This document shows positions 8,532 to 17,560 of a DNA stretch of 64,000 nucleotides, piece after piece. Numbering within the stretch: the first letter of the stretch is position 1; every line of letters begins with the position of its first letter. The notes beneath the pieces were generated by a model. That model made no database searches, was not told the origin of the DNA, and saw nothing but the letters and a program-made list of their open reading frames with translations. The position numbers and the translations under genes are program-made. Where the stretch lies: the NCBI RefSeq assembly GCF_026191475.2, contig NZ_JAOSLC020000002.1:186001-250000 (forward strand). Reading direction: 5' to 3'. This DNA comes from Polaribacter ponticola. GTDB taxonomy: Bacteria; Bacteroidota; Bacteroidia; Flavobacteriales; Flavobacteriaceae.

Positions 8532-10164
8532 AAAAATAAAAAACAGCGTACTTTTAGTAATTGGTTTAGTCGCTTTAAACCTCTTAAATCAGTCGTTTTA
8601 CAAACGATTCGATTTAACACAAGACCAACGTTATACACTTTCTGAAACTACAAACACAATTCTCTCTAATGTAAATAATCGACTTTACATTACCGTTTAT
8701 TTAGAAGGTAGTTTTCCATCAGAATTTAAAAGACTGCAAGTTGAAACGCGCCAATATCTAGAAGAGTTAGCTGCAAAAAACAGTTTTATAAAAATACATT
8801 TCGAAAACCCAGACAATCAACGAGAAGCGTTGATAAAAAAAGGCATGATGCCAAGTCAATTAACCGTTGAAGAAGATGGTAAATTATCTGAAGCTATTAT
8901 TTTTCCTTGGGCAGAAATAAATTATGGTAAACGTACAAAAGTTGTTTCTTTACTTCCAAATGCCATTGTTGCAAGTCAAGAAGAACAATTGCAAAAAGCT
9001 GTAGAAAATTTAGAATACAGTTTTAGTAACGCCATTAAAACCATCACTCAAAAACAACAAAAAAAGGTTGCTTTTCTTACCGGAAACGGACAATTAGAAG
9101 ATATTTATTTGTTTAGTTTTTTAAGTAAAGTATCTCAAAATTATGGTTTAGGAAAATTTACTTTAGATGCGGTTGCTAAAAATCCGAAGGAAACATTAGC
9201 AGGTTTAAACAAGTATGATTTAGCAATTATAGCAAAACCTACTCAAAAATTTACTGCTGAAGAAAAATTTACCTTAGATCAATTTATTGCAAACGGAGGT
9301 AAAACTTTGTGGATGATAGATAATGTGCAAGCAGATCAAGACAGTTTATTTGCCACAGAAAAAATGATGGCGTATCCAAGAGATTTAAACTTAACAGATA
9401 TGTTGTTTTCTTACGGTGTTCGTATAAATACTACGTTGGTTAAAGATTTGTATGCTTCTAAAATTGCATTGGCAACAGGTAGCGTTGGTAACCAAACACA
9501 ATTTAAAAATTTAGATTGGTTTTATCATCCTTTGGTTGCAGGTAACCCAAATCATGCAATTACCAAAAACGTTTCTCCTGTAAGATTACAATTTGCAAAC
9601 CAAATAGATACTTTAAAAAACGGTATTAAAAAAACACCTTTATTAATGAGTTCTACGCTAACTCAAAAAGTAGGAACTCCTACAATTATTGCGCTGCAAT
9701 CTATTGCGGAAGAACCTCAGGAAGAAGAATACGTTTCTGGTCATCAATTATTTGGCGTGTTGTTAGAAGGTAATTTTAATTCGGCTTATAAAAACAGAGT
9801 AAAACCTTTTGAAACATCACTTTACAAAGAGCAATCTATAGATAATAAAATGATTGTTATTTCGGATGGTGACATTGCTAAAAATCAAGTTTTAAAAGGA
9901 AAACCTACAGATTTATCTAGAGATAAATGGACGAATGAAGAGTTTGGTAATAAAGACTTTTTATTAAATGCAGTAGATTATTTATTAGATGACACTGGTT
10001 TAATGGAACTTAGAAATAAGACCTTAAAAATTAATATTCTAGACAAACAAAAAGCATTTAAAGAACGTACTTTCTGGCAGTTTATAAATGTTGCTTTACC
10101 GCTAATTTTATTATTTACTTTCGGGTTTGTGTTTAATTATTTAAGAAAGAGGAAGTATAGTTAG
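8524..10164 (+). CDS. gldG: Gliding motility protein GldG (ABC transporter auxiliary/substrate-binding component)
   Basis: 546 residues, full length. There is an N-terminal membrane segment near 7-23, then a large extracytoplasmic region with the GldG/IFT-like fold (YTLSETTNTILSNV, FLTGNGQLED), and a C-terminal membrane segment near 517-540 followed by a basic tail. It is translationally coupled to gldF by an 8-base overlap. The stop codon TAG is the first part of a heptamer tandem repeat, so the reading frame runs directly into the repeat. Confidence 0.95.
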   Translation: MNKKIKNSVLLVIGLVALNLLNQSFYKRFDLTQDQRYTLSETTNTILSNVNNRLYITVYLEGSFPSEFKRLQVETRQYLEELAAKNSFIKIHFENPDNQREALIKKGMMPSQLTVEEDGKLSEAIIFPWAEINYGKRTKVVSLLPNAIVASQEEQLQKAVENLEYSFSNAIKTITQKQQKKVAFLTGNGQLEDIYLFSFLSKVSQNYGLGKFTLDAVAKNPKETLAGLNKYDLAIIAKPTQKFTAEEKFTLDQFIANGGKTLWMIDNVQADQDSLFATEKMMAYPRDLNLTDMLFSYGVRINTTLVKDLYASKIALATGSVGNQTQFKNLDWFYHPLVAGNPNHAITKNVSPVRLQFANQIDTLKNGIKKTPLLMSSTLTQKVGTPTIIALQSIAEEPQEEEYVSGHQLFGVLLEGNFNSAYKNRVKPFETSLYKEQSIDNKMIVISDGDIAKNQVLKGKPTDLSRDKWTNEEFGNKDFLLNAVDYLLDDTGLMELRNKTLKINILDKQKAFKERTFWQFINVALPLILLFTFGFVFNYLRKRKYS

Positions 10165-10222
10165 TGTTTAGTGTTTAGTGTTTAGTGTTTAGTGTTTAGT
10201 GTTTAGTGTTTAGTGTTTAGTG
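10161..10222. repeat. Tandem heptamer repeat (TTAGTGT), nearly nine copies
   Basis: TTAGTGT is repeated without interruption over 62 bases, starting inside the gldG stop codon. It is a variable-length microsatellite-like tract. Because it lies at the very end of the gene, slippage would change only the intergenic length. Confidence 0.95.
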
Positions 10223-10235
10223 AAAATGGAAAATT

Positions 10236-10280
10236 CTCGATACAATTTTCTCAAAAAAAATCGAAAATCACTCGAATTGA
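10236..10280. repeat. Dispersed intergenic element (TCTCGATACAA ... TCACTCGA type)
   Basis: The sequence ctcgatacaattttc...aaaatcactcgaattgac recurs in related form at 27430-27550, and more loosely at 20504-20551. It is imperfectly palindromic. I read it as a dispersed flavobacterial intergenic repeat with no evident coding content. Confidence 0.5.
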
Positions 10281-10331
10281 CAAACTCTTCTAAACTGAAA
10301 CTTTAAAACTTCACCTCCTTTTTACTGTGAG

Positions 10332-10361
10332 ACTTTGAAACTTTGAAACTTTGAAACTTTG
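10332..10361. repeat. Short tandem repeat (CTTTGAAA)
   Basis: About three and a half copies of the octamer CTTTGAAA. A degenerate relative lies at 17940-17990, upstream of another gene end, so this is a recurring low-complexity intergenic tract. Confidence 0.7.
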
Positions 10362-10389
10362 CCACTTTCAAACTTTACAACTTAAAACC

Positions 10390-11151
10390 TTAAATAGAAA
10401 GTAAATCGTCATGAATAAAAGTATAGTCTAAAACTTCTTGTACTTTTTTAGAGCTTATTATTTTCCATTCATAAACTTCATTGTTTTCAAATTCTGGCAC
10501 TTCAAAATCGTTGCTTAACTTTGCAATGGTATAAAATTCTCTTCTTGTAGGATGATGATTAGAACAAGCATTAAAGGTTTGATTCCAGCAATTTTGATCT
10601 ATAATTTCGTGTATAATTTCGATACAATCTTCTTTGTGAATCATGTTTACAAAACCTTTTGGTTGCGGAATTTTTCGTCCGTTTTTAAACCAATTATAAG
10701 GTTGTCTTACATCACCAAATAAACCAGCAAAACGAATTATTGTTGTTTCGAAAAAAGTATTTTCTCTAAATAGATTTTCAATTTCTGTTAACGGAGTATT
10801 TAAAACAGCATCTTCTTCTGTCATTACCTTATTTAAACGAGCATAAACCGAAGTAGAGCTAATAAAAATTACTTTCTGAATACTTGAATTTTCAATTTGA
10901 GAAATCAGATTTTCAAATCCATCTACATCTTTAGAGGTAATTGCAATAATTAAAATATCAGAATTTAAAAAACCATCAAACTCTTCAAATTCAGAAATAT
11001 TTACAATATAAGGATCGATATTATTATCTTCTAAAAGCTCTAGTTTTTCTTCTGACGTAGTAGAACCTTTTACAGAAAACCCTTCATCTAACAAAGAAAT
11101 TGATAACGATTTACCTAACCAACCGCAACCTAAAACACTAATATTTCTCAT
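10390..11151 (-). CDS. NAD(P)-binding epimerase-like protein (atypical SDR, YeeZ-like)
   Basis: 253 residues. The N-terminal Rossmann motif is GCGWLGKSL (GxGxxG, near 8-16), followed by VIFISSTSVYA near 94-104, the SDR-type serine/tyrosine region. The extended-SDR C-terminal part contains the RFAGLFGDVRQP and VNMIHKEDC segments. The substrate is unknown; such proteins often act on nucleotide sugars or small carbonyl compounds. It starts 3 bases after the aquaporin stop, so both belong to one minus-strand transcript. Confidence 0.8.
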   Translation of the reverse strand: MRNISVLGCGWLGKSLSISLLDEGFSVKGSTTSEEKLELLEDNNIDPYIVNISEFEEFDGFLNSDILIIAITSKDVDGFENLISQIENSSIQKVIFISSTSVYARLNKVMTEEDAVLNTPLTEIENLFRENTFFETTIIRFAGLFGDVRQPYNWFKNGRKIPQPKGFVNMIHKEDCIEIIHEIIDQNCWNQTFNACSNHHPTRREFYTIAKLSNDFEVPEFENNEVYEWKIISSKKVQEVLDYTFIHDDLLSI

Positions 11152-11154
11152 AAA

Positions 11155-11823
11155 TTAACATTTAGAACCTTCTGCACAACAATTATCATCTTTTACCAAT
11201 CTACAAGAAACTACTGCTAACAAAGCTCCTAAAATTGGCGCAATCATATACATCCATAAATGCTGTAAATTACCAGAAACAATTGCAGGTGCAAAAGATC
11301 GTGCCGGATTCATAGAAGCATTTGTAATAGGACCTGCAAACATAGCTTCTAATAAAACTACTGCTCCGATTGCAATACCAGCAATAACACCAATTTCTTT
11401 ACTACCTGTAGATACATTTATAATTACAAGCATTAAGAAAAAAGTTAATAATAACTCTAACACAAAAGCGCGCCAAACATCTACTGTAGGTATTGTTGCA
11501 CCTAAAAACTCACTTGTGGGGAATAAAAACCAAAGAATTAAACTAGCTAAAACTCCGCCTAAAACTTGGGCAATTATATATTTAGGCACCTCTTTCCACG
11601 CAAACTTTTTAGCATACGCAAAAGCAATAGTAACTGCAGGATTAAAATGTGCTCCAGAAGTATCGCCAAAGGCATAAATCATTGCCATAACAATTAAACC
11701 CCAAGTAATTGCAATTCCTACATGCGTTACATCGCCACCAGTAACTTCATTAATTGTCATTGCACCTGTTCCGCAAAAAATCATGGAAAAAGTACCTATA
11801 AATTCTGATATATATTTCTTCAT
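11155..11823 (-). CDS. MIP-family aquaporin/glycerol channel
   Basis: About 222 residues from the ATG at 11823 (MKKYISEFIGTF); an upstream ATG at 11844 would add seven residues. Six membrane segments are visible, with the two pore motifs HFNPAVT and SMNPARS (NPA boxes), so a channel for water or small neutral solutes is expected. The C-terminus is unusual for the family: a short cysteine-rich tail with CRLV, NCC and GSKC. Metal or redox sensing by the tail is speculation. Confidence 0.9.
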   Translation of the reverse strand: MKKYISEFIGTFSMIFCGTGAMTINEVTGGDVTHVGIAITWGLIVMAMIYAFGDTSGAHFNPAVTIAFAYAKKFAWKEVPKYIIAQVLGGVLASLILWFLFPTSEFLGATIPTVDVWRAFVLELLLTFFLMLVIINVSTGSKEIGVIAGIAIGAVVLLEAMFAGPITNASMNPARSFAPAIVSGNLQHLWMYMIAPILGALLAVVSCRLVKDDNCCAEGSKC

Positions 11824-11930
11824 CAATTCTAATAATATTGGCAAAGATACAATCCCTTAATTTAAGGTTTTGTTAACATTTGCCGTTTTTTGAAATTGTA
11901 ATTTTAACAACGAATTAAAACTAATTAATT

Positions 11931-12866
11931 ATGAGAAAAATATCAATCAAATTTTTAAGTGTATTATCCGTTTCTGCACTTTTATTTTTAACAAGTTGTC
12001 AAAATAAAGAAACTAAAAAAGTAGTAGAAGTTGAAGAAATAGAAATTGTAAAAGATAAAGCTCCTGTTGTAAAAATAGCTACACCAGCGCCAAGTCCTGC
12101 TTCAACAATAGAACAAAAAGTAGGTTTAACAGATGTTACCGTAAAATATTCTAGACCAAGTATAAAAGGGAGAACTATTTTTGGTGATTTAGTACCTTAT
12201 GGAAAAGTTTGGAGAACAGGTGCAAATGCTAACACTACAGTTACTTTTAGTACTGATGTTATGGTTGGTAACAAAAATGTTGAAGCAGGTACTTATGCTG
12301 TTTATACAAAACCAGGAAAAAACAAATGGGAAATGTTGTTATATAGTGATTCTAAGAACTGGGGAAATCCTCAAAAATGGGATGACACAAAAGTGGTTGC
12401 AACTGTAACTGTTGATGTACTTAAAATGCCAATGGATGTAGAAACTTTTACTATTACTTTTGATGATTTAACAAGCACAACAGGTGTTTTAGGTTTACTT
12501 TGGGAAGATGTTTATGTTGGTATGCCATTTACTGTGCCAACAGATAAAATTGTTATGAGTACTATAGATAAAGTTATGAAAGGTAAGCCAGATGCTGATG
12601 CTTTTTATAATGCAGCTGTTTATTATTTAAATGCTGATAAAGACATTAACCAAGCTGTAACTTGGGTGGATAAAGCAATGGAATTAAAAAAAGAAGATCC
12701 TAAATTTTGGATGTTAAGACAACAATCTTTAATACATGCAAAAGCAGGTAAAACAGCGACTGCAATTGCAGCAGCAAAAAAATCTTTAGAACTAGCGGAA
12801 AAAGCAGGAAATGCTGGTTACGTTAAAATGAACAAAGCTTCTTTAAAAGAATGGGGAGCAAAATAA
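11931..12866 (+). CDS. DUF2911 lipoprotein with C-terminal TPR-like helices
   Basis: 311 residues. The signal peptide ends in the lipobox LTSC (Cys near 23), so it is a lipoprotein, probably exported to the periplasm or outer membrane. Residues about 50-190 are the DUF2911 domain with the motif YSRPSIKGRTIFGDLVPYG, common in Bacteroidetes and of unknown function. Residues 210-311 resemble tetratricopeptide repeats (ALxxA patterns). It is monocistronic with its own terminator. Confidence 0.88.
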   Translation: MRKISIKFLSVLSVSALLFLTSCQNKETKKVVEVEEIEIVKDKAPVVKIATPAPSPASTIEQKVGLTDVTVKYSRPSIKGRTIFGDLVPYGKVWRTGANANTTVTFSTDVMVGNKNVEAGTYAVYTKPGKNKWEMLLYSDSKNWGNPQKWDDTKVVATVTVDVLKMPMDVETFTITFDDLTSTTGVLGLLWEDVYVGMPFTVPTDKIVMSTIDKVMKGKPDADAFYNAAVYYLNADKDINQAVTWVDKAMELKKEDPKFWMLRQQSLIHAKAGKTATAIAAAKKSLELAEKAGNAGYVKMNKASLKEWGAK

Positions 12867-12890
12867 TTTGTTTTCTTTTTTGATATAACA

Positions 12891-12918
12891 AAATCTCAAG
12901 TGAAAGCTTGAGATTTTT
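12891..12918 (+). terminator. Intrinsic terminator after the DUF2911 gene
   Basis: The stem AAATCTCAAG / CTTGAGATTT with a short GTGAAAG-type loop is followed by a T run. Confidence 0.8.
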
Positions 12919-12969
12919 TAGTTAAATAGGGTTTTTCCTGTTGATTTTCTAAATTAAATTATCGAACTT

Positions 12970-13018
12970 CGCTAACTATGAATATAAAACATTAAAACTG
13001 TGTATATTCATGTTAACG
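12970..13018. repeat. Inverted repeat before the 13.05 kb accessory gene
   Basis: The arm CGCTAACTATGAATATA (12970-12986) pairs with TATATTCATGTTAACG (13003-13018) with one bulge. There is no T run, so it does not look like a terminator. It ends 30 bases before the accessory gene and is followed by AAGGCACAATT, a motif found again at 53.93 kb in the island. It may be the edge of an inserted unit. Confidence 0.6.
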
Positions 13019-13048
13019 TAAGGCACAATTAAAAATCAACGAAACTAA

Positions 13049-14671
13049 ATGCCAAGATTATTAAAAAATGACACGGTTAGACTTATTGAAGCTAGTATAG
13101 AATCTTTAGGTTTAGCTCAAGTTGGAATTTGTGCATTCAGAAGAGATGTATTGAAGATGGAGCAAGTAAGGTATTCTCCAGAAATTGGGTTGATTGGAAC
13201 TTCTATTGAATTAGCGATGAGTTCTATCCTAATTCAAGCATTAGGTAAAAAAAGTATTTATCGAGATTATAAAAATGCGAAATACAAAACAGCTTCTGAA
13301 ATTTTATCTGACTTCAGAACATTACTAAAACAATCATCTTCAAATATTTTATTTTTATCAAATGGCATAAATAATTCAACCGAACATATCGATAAAATAC
13401 TAGCTTTGACAAACCGATTTCAAATAATAATTACTGGAAGAGCGAACGGATTGCACAATGGTTACGGATTGAATTATGATTTGGTTGCTTCTTTATTTCA
13501 AAATGTGAGTGCTTTTTTAAAACTAGTAGGTCTATCAAATAATTTCAAGCCATATCTTACAAAAGTACCTGAGTTAGTCGGTATCAAAATTGATTCAGAT
13601 TTAGTTATAAATGATTTGTATAAGCGTTTCAATGAAACCAAAAGTTTAATAGAACAAAAATCAATTCTTTCATCACTTTTTTTAATACTACCAGAAATCC
13701 CTAAAGAACTACCCGAATGGATTTCTAAATTTGAAAGCATAAAAATTGCACCAAAAAAAACAGATGTAGTTTACCTTATAAATGCTTTAGAACAAGCTAA
13801 CCCTGTTACCTTAAATAAAGTTACAAGCAGTAGTAATAGCTTAGATGTAAAAATAGTTGGTAGAGATGTTGAGGGAGCTATTCCTATTTCTGTACAATCA
13901 TTAAAATCCGAATTTACACAAATAAAAGACCAATTTGATGCAGATGTAGCAAGTGCAAACGGAAGATTAAATAAAAACAAGCAATTAGACCTACCTCCAA
14001 AAACATCTATTTATAATGCTTTTTCATTTGATTTAGCTGAGTTAAAAATATTAGAAAAGGACAAAAAATTTACAGCACACCAAACTTGGCCTTTTATTAT
14101 AGAGGCCATCAATATATCTAAAAACAACACAAATGCTCCTTATTGGTTTTTTATCCGAAAGACAAATGATTTAGGACAATTAAAAGCTTGCATAAAAAAA
14201 TCTTCGAAATATGGAAATAGCTCATTAAGGAAAAATGCAACTCTTGTTCTTGGTGGAATTGAAGCAATCGAAAAAGATGAACCAATAGACACTGACTCAA
14301 TATTCATACAAAAATTATTGACTGAAATAAACACCTTAAGTTCTCAACTTGATAAACTGAAAAAACTATACAAAAAAAATGGATTAAACGGTTTGACTGA
14401 AGATTATAGTCAGTGTTTTGAAGATTTATTTAATGAAAACATCTCAATTGGTGAAGTATTAGAAAAAATTATAGATGATGAAACTATTGATAATTCATCA
14501 AAAAAATATTGGATAGCAAAGTTAACGACAATAATGCCAGAATCGCAGGACTTACATATTCTTGCTGGAATACTAAATAATAACGAATATAAAAATGCTC
14601 ACACTAATATTAGAAAAGCATACAGGGCATTTGATTTTAATACCTTTGGACCAAAAGTAAAAAGTACCTAA
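13049..14671 (+). CDS. Uncharacterised protein with possible N-terminal HEPN-like domain
   Basis: 540 residues, cytoplasmic, with no signal or membrane segments. I recognise no named family. The N-terminal 160 residues look all-helical and contain RANGLH (131-136), which fits the RX4-6H active-site pattern of HEPN ribonucleases. Before it is a long helix with EIGLIGTSIELAMSS, in the position where HEPN proteins often have a polar residue. The C-terminal half is helical and charged, with a coiled-coil stretch near 430-450. The gene stands alone between structured repeats inside an otherwise core region, as cargo or defence genes do. The HEPN and defence roles are inference; the open frame is secure. 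Confidence 0.75.
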   Translation: MPRLLKNDTVRLIEASIESLGLAQVGICAFRRDVLKMEQVRYSPEIGLIGTSIELAMSSILIQALGKKSIYRDYKNAKYKTASEILSDFRTLLKQSSSNILFLSNGINNSTEHIDKILALTNRFQIIITGRANGLHNGYGLNYDLVASLFQNVSAFLKLVGLSNNFKPYLTKVPELVGIKIDSDLVINDLYKRFNETKSLIEQKSILSSLFLILPEIPKELPEWISKFESIKIAPKKTDVVYLINALEQANPVTLNKVTSSSNSLDVKIVGRDVEGAIPISVQSLKSEFTQIKDQFDADVASANGRLNKNKQLDLPPKTSIYNAFSFDLAELKILEKDKKFTAHQTWPFIIEAINISKNNTNAPYWFFIRKTNDLGQLKACIKKSSKYGNSSLRKNATLVLGGIEAIEKDEPIDTDSIFIQKLLTEINTLSSQLDKLKKLYKKNGLNGLTEDYSQCFEDLFNENISIGEVLEKIIDDETIDNSSKKYWIAKLTTIMPESQDLHILAGILNNNEYKNAHTNIRKAYRAFDFNTFGPKVKST

Positions 14672-14880
14672 CAAAGGCAATAATTATTACGGGTTTCTGT
14701 GCTTACCCCCCAAAAAAAGTTTAAAGCTTACAACTAAGTCCACCAAATCTTTTGATTTGGCTTTAAAAATGAAAAAAGGTAAAGACAAACAAAATGCTTT
14801 GCCTCGTGCTAAACTGAAAGTCTTCTGACTTTCAATTCCAGCCCTAACCATACATGCAACGCTAGCAAACCATTCCAAAA
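14665..14880. repeat. Structured intergenic repeat element following the accessory gene
   Basis: About 215 bases with no credible gene. It contains two clear small hairpins (CCAAATC / GATTTGG near 14750 and GAAAGTC / GACTTTC near 14815) and has characteristic ends, CTAACAAAGGC on the left and GCAACGCTAGC on the right. Similar modules follow single accessory genes in flavobacterial genomes, to my recollection. A 63-codon minus-strand open frame across it looks accidental. Confidence 0.5.
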
Positions 14881-14881
14881 A

Positions 14882-15853
14882 TCAATATTTCAAACCAATA
14901 AGTACTCTTACCTCATCTAAGGTTTTAATCAAGGTTTTAGAAAAATCGAAAGTCATAATTGTGCTTTCTTTTTTACCTTCTCTTAATAGCTGGTTAAAAT
15001 GTTCTGTTTCGTAATTATAACCAATGGTTTTGTAGCTAAAGTCAATCGTTTCTTCAGTATTATTTTTAATAATGGTTACTGTAGAAGGCTCATGAAATTT
15101 AGTATTCACCTTAACAACTGCCGTTTCAAAAGTAAAAATTGCTTGTGTTGGTGTATTCTCTAACAATGTACTTTTTAAAGTTGCTTTTGCATCATTATAA
15201 TTAAAAACCATAGTACATTCTGCATCAGCGCCATTCTTAAAAAAAGCAGCATTGGCATTTATAGAATTTGGCTTTCCTAAAGTAGATAAAGCCGCAAAAA
15301 TTGGGTAAATACCAATATCTAACAAACTACCGCCACCAACTTCTTTTTTAAAAACTCTACTTGTTTCATCATATACAGGGAAAAAGCCAAAATCTGCTTC
15401 TAAATTTTTTAGTTTTCCAAATTTCTCGTTTTTAACAAGCTCTAAAACATAGTTAAAGTGCGGTAAAAAGAAAGTCCATAAAGCTTCCATTAATAACACA
15501 TTATTTTCTTTGGCAACTGCAATCATCTCCTCTACTTCTTGCAAATTCATTGCAAAAGGTTTTTCGCACAAAACTGCTTTTTTATGCTGTAAACAAAGTA
15601 AAGTATGCTCTTTATGAAAACTATGTGGTGTTGCAATATAAATAGCATCTACAGCTGTATCATTTACCAAATCTGTATAAGAACCGTATGCTTTTGTAGC
15701 GTTATGTTTTGCTGCAAATTCTATTGCATTTTCTTTACTTCTAGAAGCTACAGCAACTAAGGTTGCATTTTCTATGGTTGCTAAATCTGTGGCAAACTTA
15801 TTCGCTATTTTTCCTAACCCAATAATTCCCCATTTTATGGTTTTGTTTTCCAT
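14882..15853 (-). CDS. Gfo/Idh/MocA-family NAD(P)-dependent oxidoreductase
   Basis: 323 residues. The N-terminal Rossmann motif GLGKIANKFA is followed by the family signature VLCEKPFAMN (EKP, catalytic Lys near 96), and the C-terminal alpha/beta domain has GGGSLLDIGIYP. These enzymes oxidise or reduce sugars and cyclitols. It lies 3 bases after the sodium/solute symporter in a minus-strand operon with a PIG-L deacetylase further upstream, suggesting use of an imported sugar derivative. Confidence 0.93.
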   Translation of the reverse strand: MENKTIKWGIIGLGKIANKFATDLATIENATLVAVASRSKENAIEFAAKHNATKAYGSYTDLVNDTAVDAIYIATPHSFHKEHTLLCLQHKKAVLCEKPFAMNLQEVEEMIAVAKENNVLLMEALWTFFLPHFNYVLELVKNEKFGKLKNLEADFGFFPVYDETSRVFKKEVGGGSLLDIGIYPIFAALSTLGKPNSINANAAFFKNGADAECTMVFNYNDAKATLKSTLLENTPTQAIFTFETAVVKVNTKFHEPSTVTIIKNNTEETIDFSYKTIGYNYETEHFNQLLREGKKESTIMTFDFSKTLIKTLDEVRVLIGLKY

Positions 15854-15856
15854 TTT

Positions 15857-17557
15857 TTAAGCTGTTTCAATTGTTTTTAAATCCTTCTTAGAAGGCATAA
15901 AAAATTGTAAAATAATTGCAATTCCCATTACTAAAACACAGCCTAATAGGTTCAACCATAAATATGGCAACCAATCTAATAAATAGACACCAATAATTAA
16001 AGCTTGTGTAATTAAAGCGGCTATAAAAACAGCATTTCCTCTTACATATTTAATAAAAAATGCTAACAAGAAAATACCTAACACATTTCCGTAGAAAATA
16101 GAACCAATAATATTTACAAGTTGAATTAAATTATCAAACAAATTGGCAATACAAGCCACAGAAATGGCAATTACACCCCATAAAAGTGTAAACCATTTAG
16201 ACGCTTTTACATAATGTGCATCGCTTTTTTCTTCGCCAACATTACGTTTGTATAAATCGATTGCTGTTGTACTTGCCAACGCATTTAATTCTGATGCTGT
16301 AGAAGACATAGCTGCAGATAAAATTACAGCCAATAAAAGACCAATTAATCCTCTTGGTAAATTGTTTAAAATAAAATGGATAAACACATAATCTTTATCA
16401 TTGGTTTCCATTTGCGAATCTGCTTTTTTAATGACAGCTTTAGAAGCTGCTTTTAAAGCTAAATCTCTTTTATTTAAAGCTTGTATTTGCTCTTTTTCGT
16501 TTACCTGAAAACCATCAGCAAAAATTGCTTTTTTAGTGTTTTCTATATCAATATGTTCCTTTTCTAATTGTTTGTATTCTGCGATATATTCCGAACTTAC
16601 AACTGCTGTATTTGCAGTAGGATTAAAGTTTAAAGGCGAAGGATTAAATTGATAAAACACAAAAACCATGACCCCAATTAACAGAATAAAAAACTGCATT
16701 GGCACTTTTAACAATCCATTAAAAATTAAACCTAACTGACTTTCTCTAACCGATTTACCAGACAAATAACGTTGCACTTGACTTTGATCTGTACCAAAAT
16801 ACGAAAGCATTAAAAAAGTACCACCAATAATACCCGTCCAAACAGTATAACGATTACTTAAATCGAAAGAAAAATCGAGCACTTCCATTTTGTTACTTGC
16901 GCCTGCAATTTCCAATGCTTTTGTAAACGTAATATTTTCTGGCAACTGACTCATAATCATGAAAAATGCAATTAACATTCCTATAAAAATGATAATCATT
17001 TGTTGCTTCTGCGTTACGTTTACCGCTTTTGTACCACCAGAAACGGTGTAAATAATCACTAAAAAACCAATAATTACATTTAGAGTTAACAGATCCCAAC
17101 CTAAAACTGCACTTAAAATAATTGCAGGTGCAAAAATGGTAATTCCTGCAGCTAAACCTCTTTGTATTAAAAATAAAATTGCGGCTAAACTTCTAGTTTT
17201 TAAATCGAATCTTCCTTCTAAAAATTCATACGCAGTGTACACTTTTAACTTATGATAAATAGGAATAAAAACCACACAAATAATAATCATTGCAATAGGC
17301 AAACCAAAGTAAAACTGCACAAAACCCATTCCGCTATGAAACGCTTGTCCTGGTGTAGATAAAAAAGTTATTGCACTTGCTTGTGTTGCCATAACAGACA
17401 AACCGATTGTCCACCATTTACTATCGCTACCACCTTTTATATAATCGGTAACATTTGCGTTTTTTCTGGTAACATAAGTTCCGTATGCAACAATAGAAAT
17501 TAAAGTTATCGTAAGAATAATCCAATCTATTGTGTGTAATTTACTTGTAATATCCAT
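15857..17557 (-). CDS. Sodium:solute symporter (SSS family)
   Basis: 566 residues with about 13-14 hydrophobic segments. SSS features include WWTIGLSVMATQASAITFL in the first helices and AVILSAAMSSTASELNALAS for the sodium site. A soluble insertion of about 60 residues (near 325-385) sits between membrane segments. The substrate is unknown; the flanking Gfo/Idh oxidoreductase and PIG-L-like deacetylase point to an amino sugar or similar compound. It begins 3 bases after a 35-codon membrane peptide gene. Confidence 0.92.
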   Translation of the reverse strand: MDITSKLHTIDWIILTITLISIVAYGTYVTRKNANVTDYIKGGSDSKWWTIGLSVMATQASAITFLSTPGQAFHSGMGFVQFYFGLPIAMIIICVVFIPIYHKLKVYTAYEFLEGRFDLKTRSLAAILFLIQRGLAAGITIFAPAIILSAVLGWDLLTLNVIIGFLVIIYTVSGGTKAVNVTQKQQMIIIFIGMLIAFFMIMSQLPENITFTKALEIAGASNKMEVLDFSFDLSNRYTVWTGIIGGTFLMLSYFGTDQSQVQRYLSGKSVRESQLGLIFNGLLKVPMQFFILLIGVMVFVFYQFNPSPLNFNPTANTAVVSSEYIAEYKQLEKEHIDIENTKKAIFADGFQVNEKEQIQALNKRDLALKAASKAVIKKADSQMETNDKDYVFIHFILNNLPRGLIGLLLAVILSAAMSSTASELNALASTTAIDLYKRNVGEEKSDAHYVKASKWFTLLWGVIAISVACIANLFDNLIQLVNIIGSIFYGNVLGIFLLAFFIKYVRGNAVFIAALITQALIIGVYLLDWLPYLWLNLLGCVLVMGIAIILQFFMPSKKDLKTIETA

Positions 17558-17560
17558 CGA

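Noticed and set aside
10161..10222. CRISPR array
   Set aside because: Units are 7 bases with no spacers; it is a simple tandem repeat. No CRISPR array or cas gene is seen in the window.
14687..14878. 63-codon minus-strand frame after the 13.05 kb gene
   Set aside because: It lies wholly inside a structured intergenic repeat with two hairpins and shows no family pattern.
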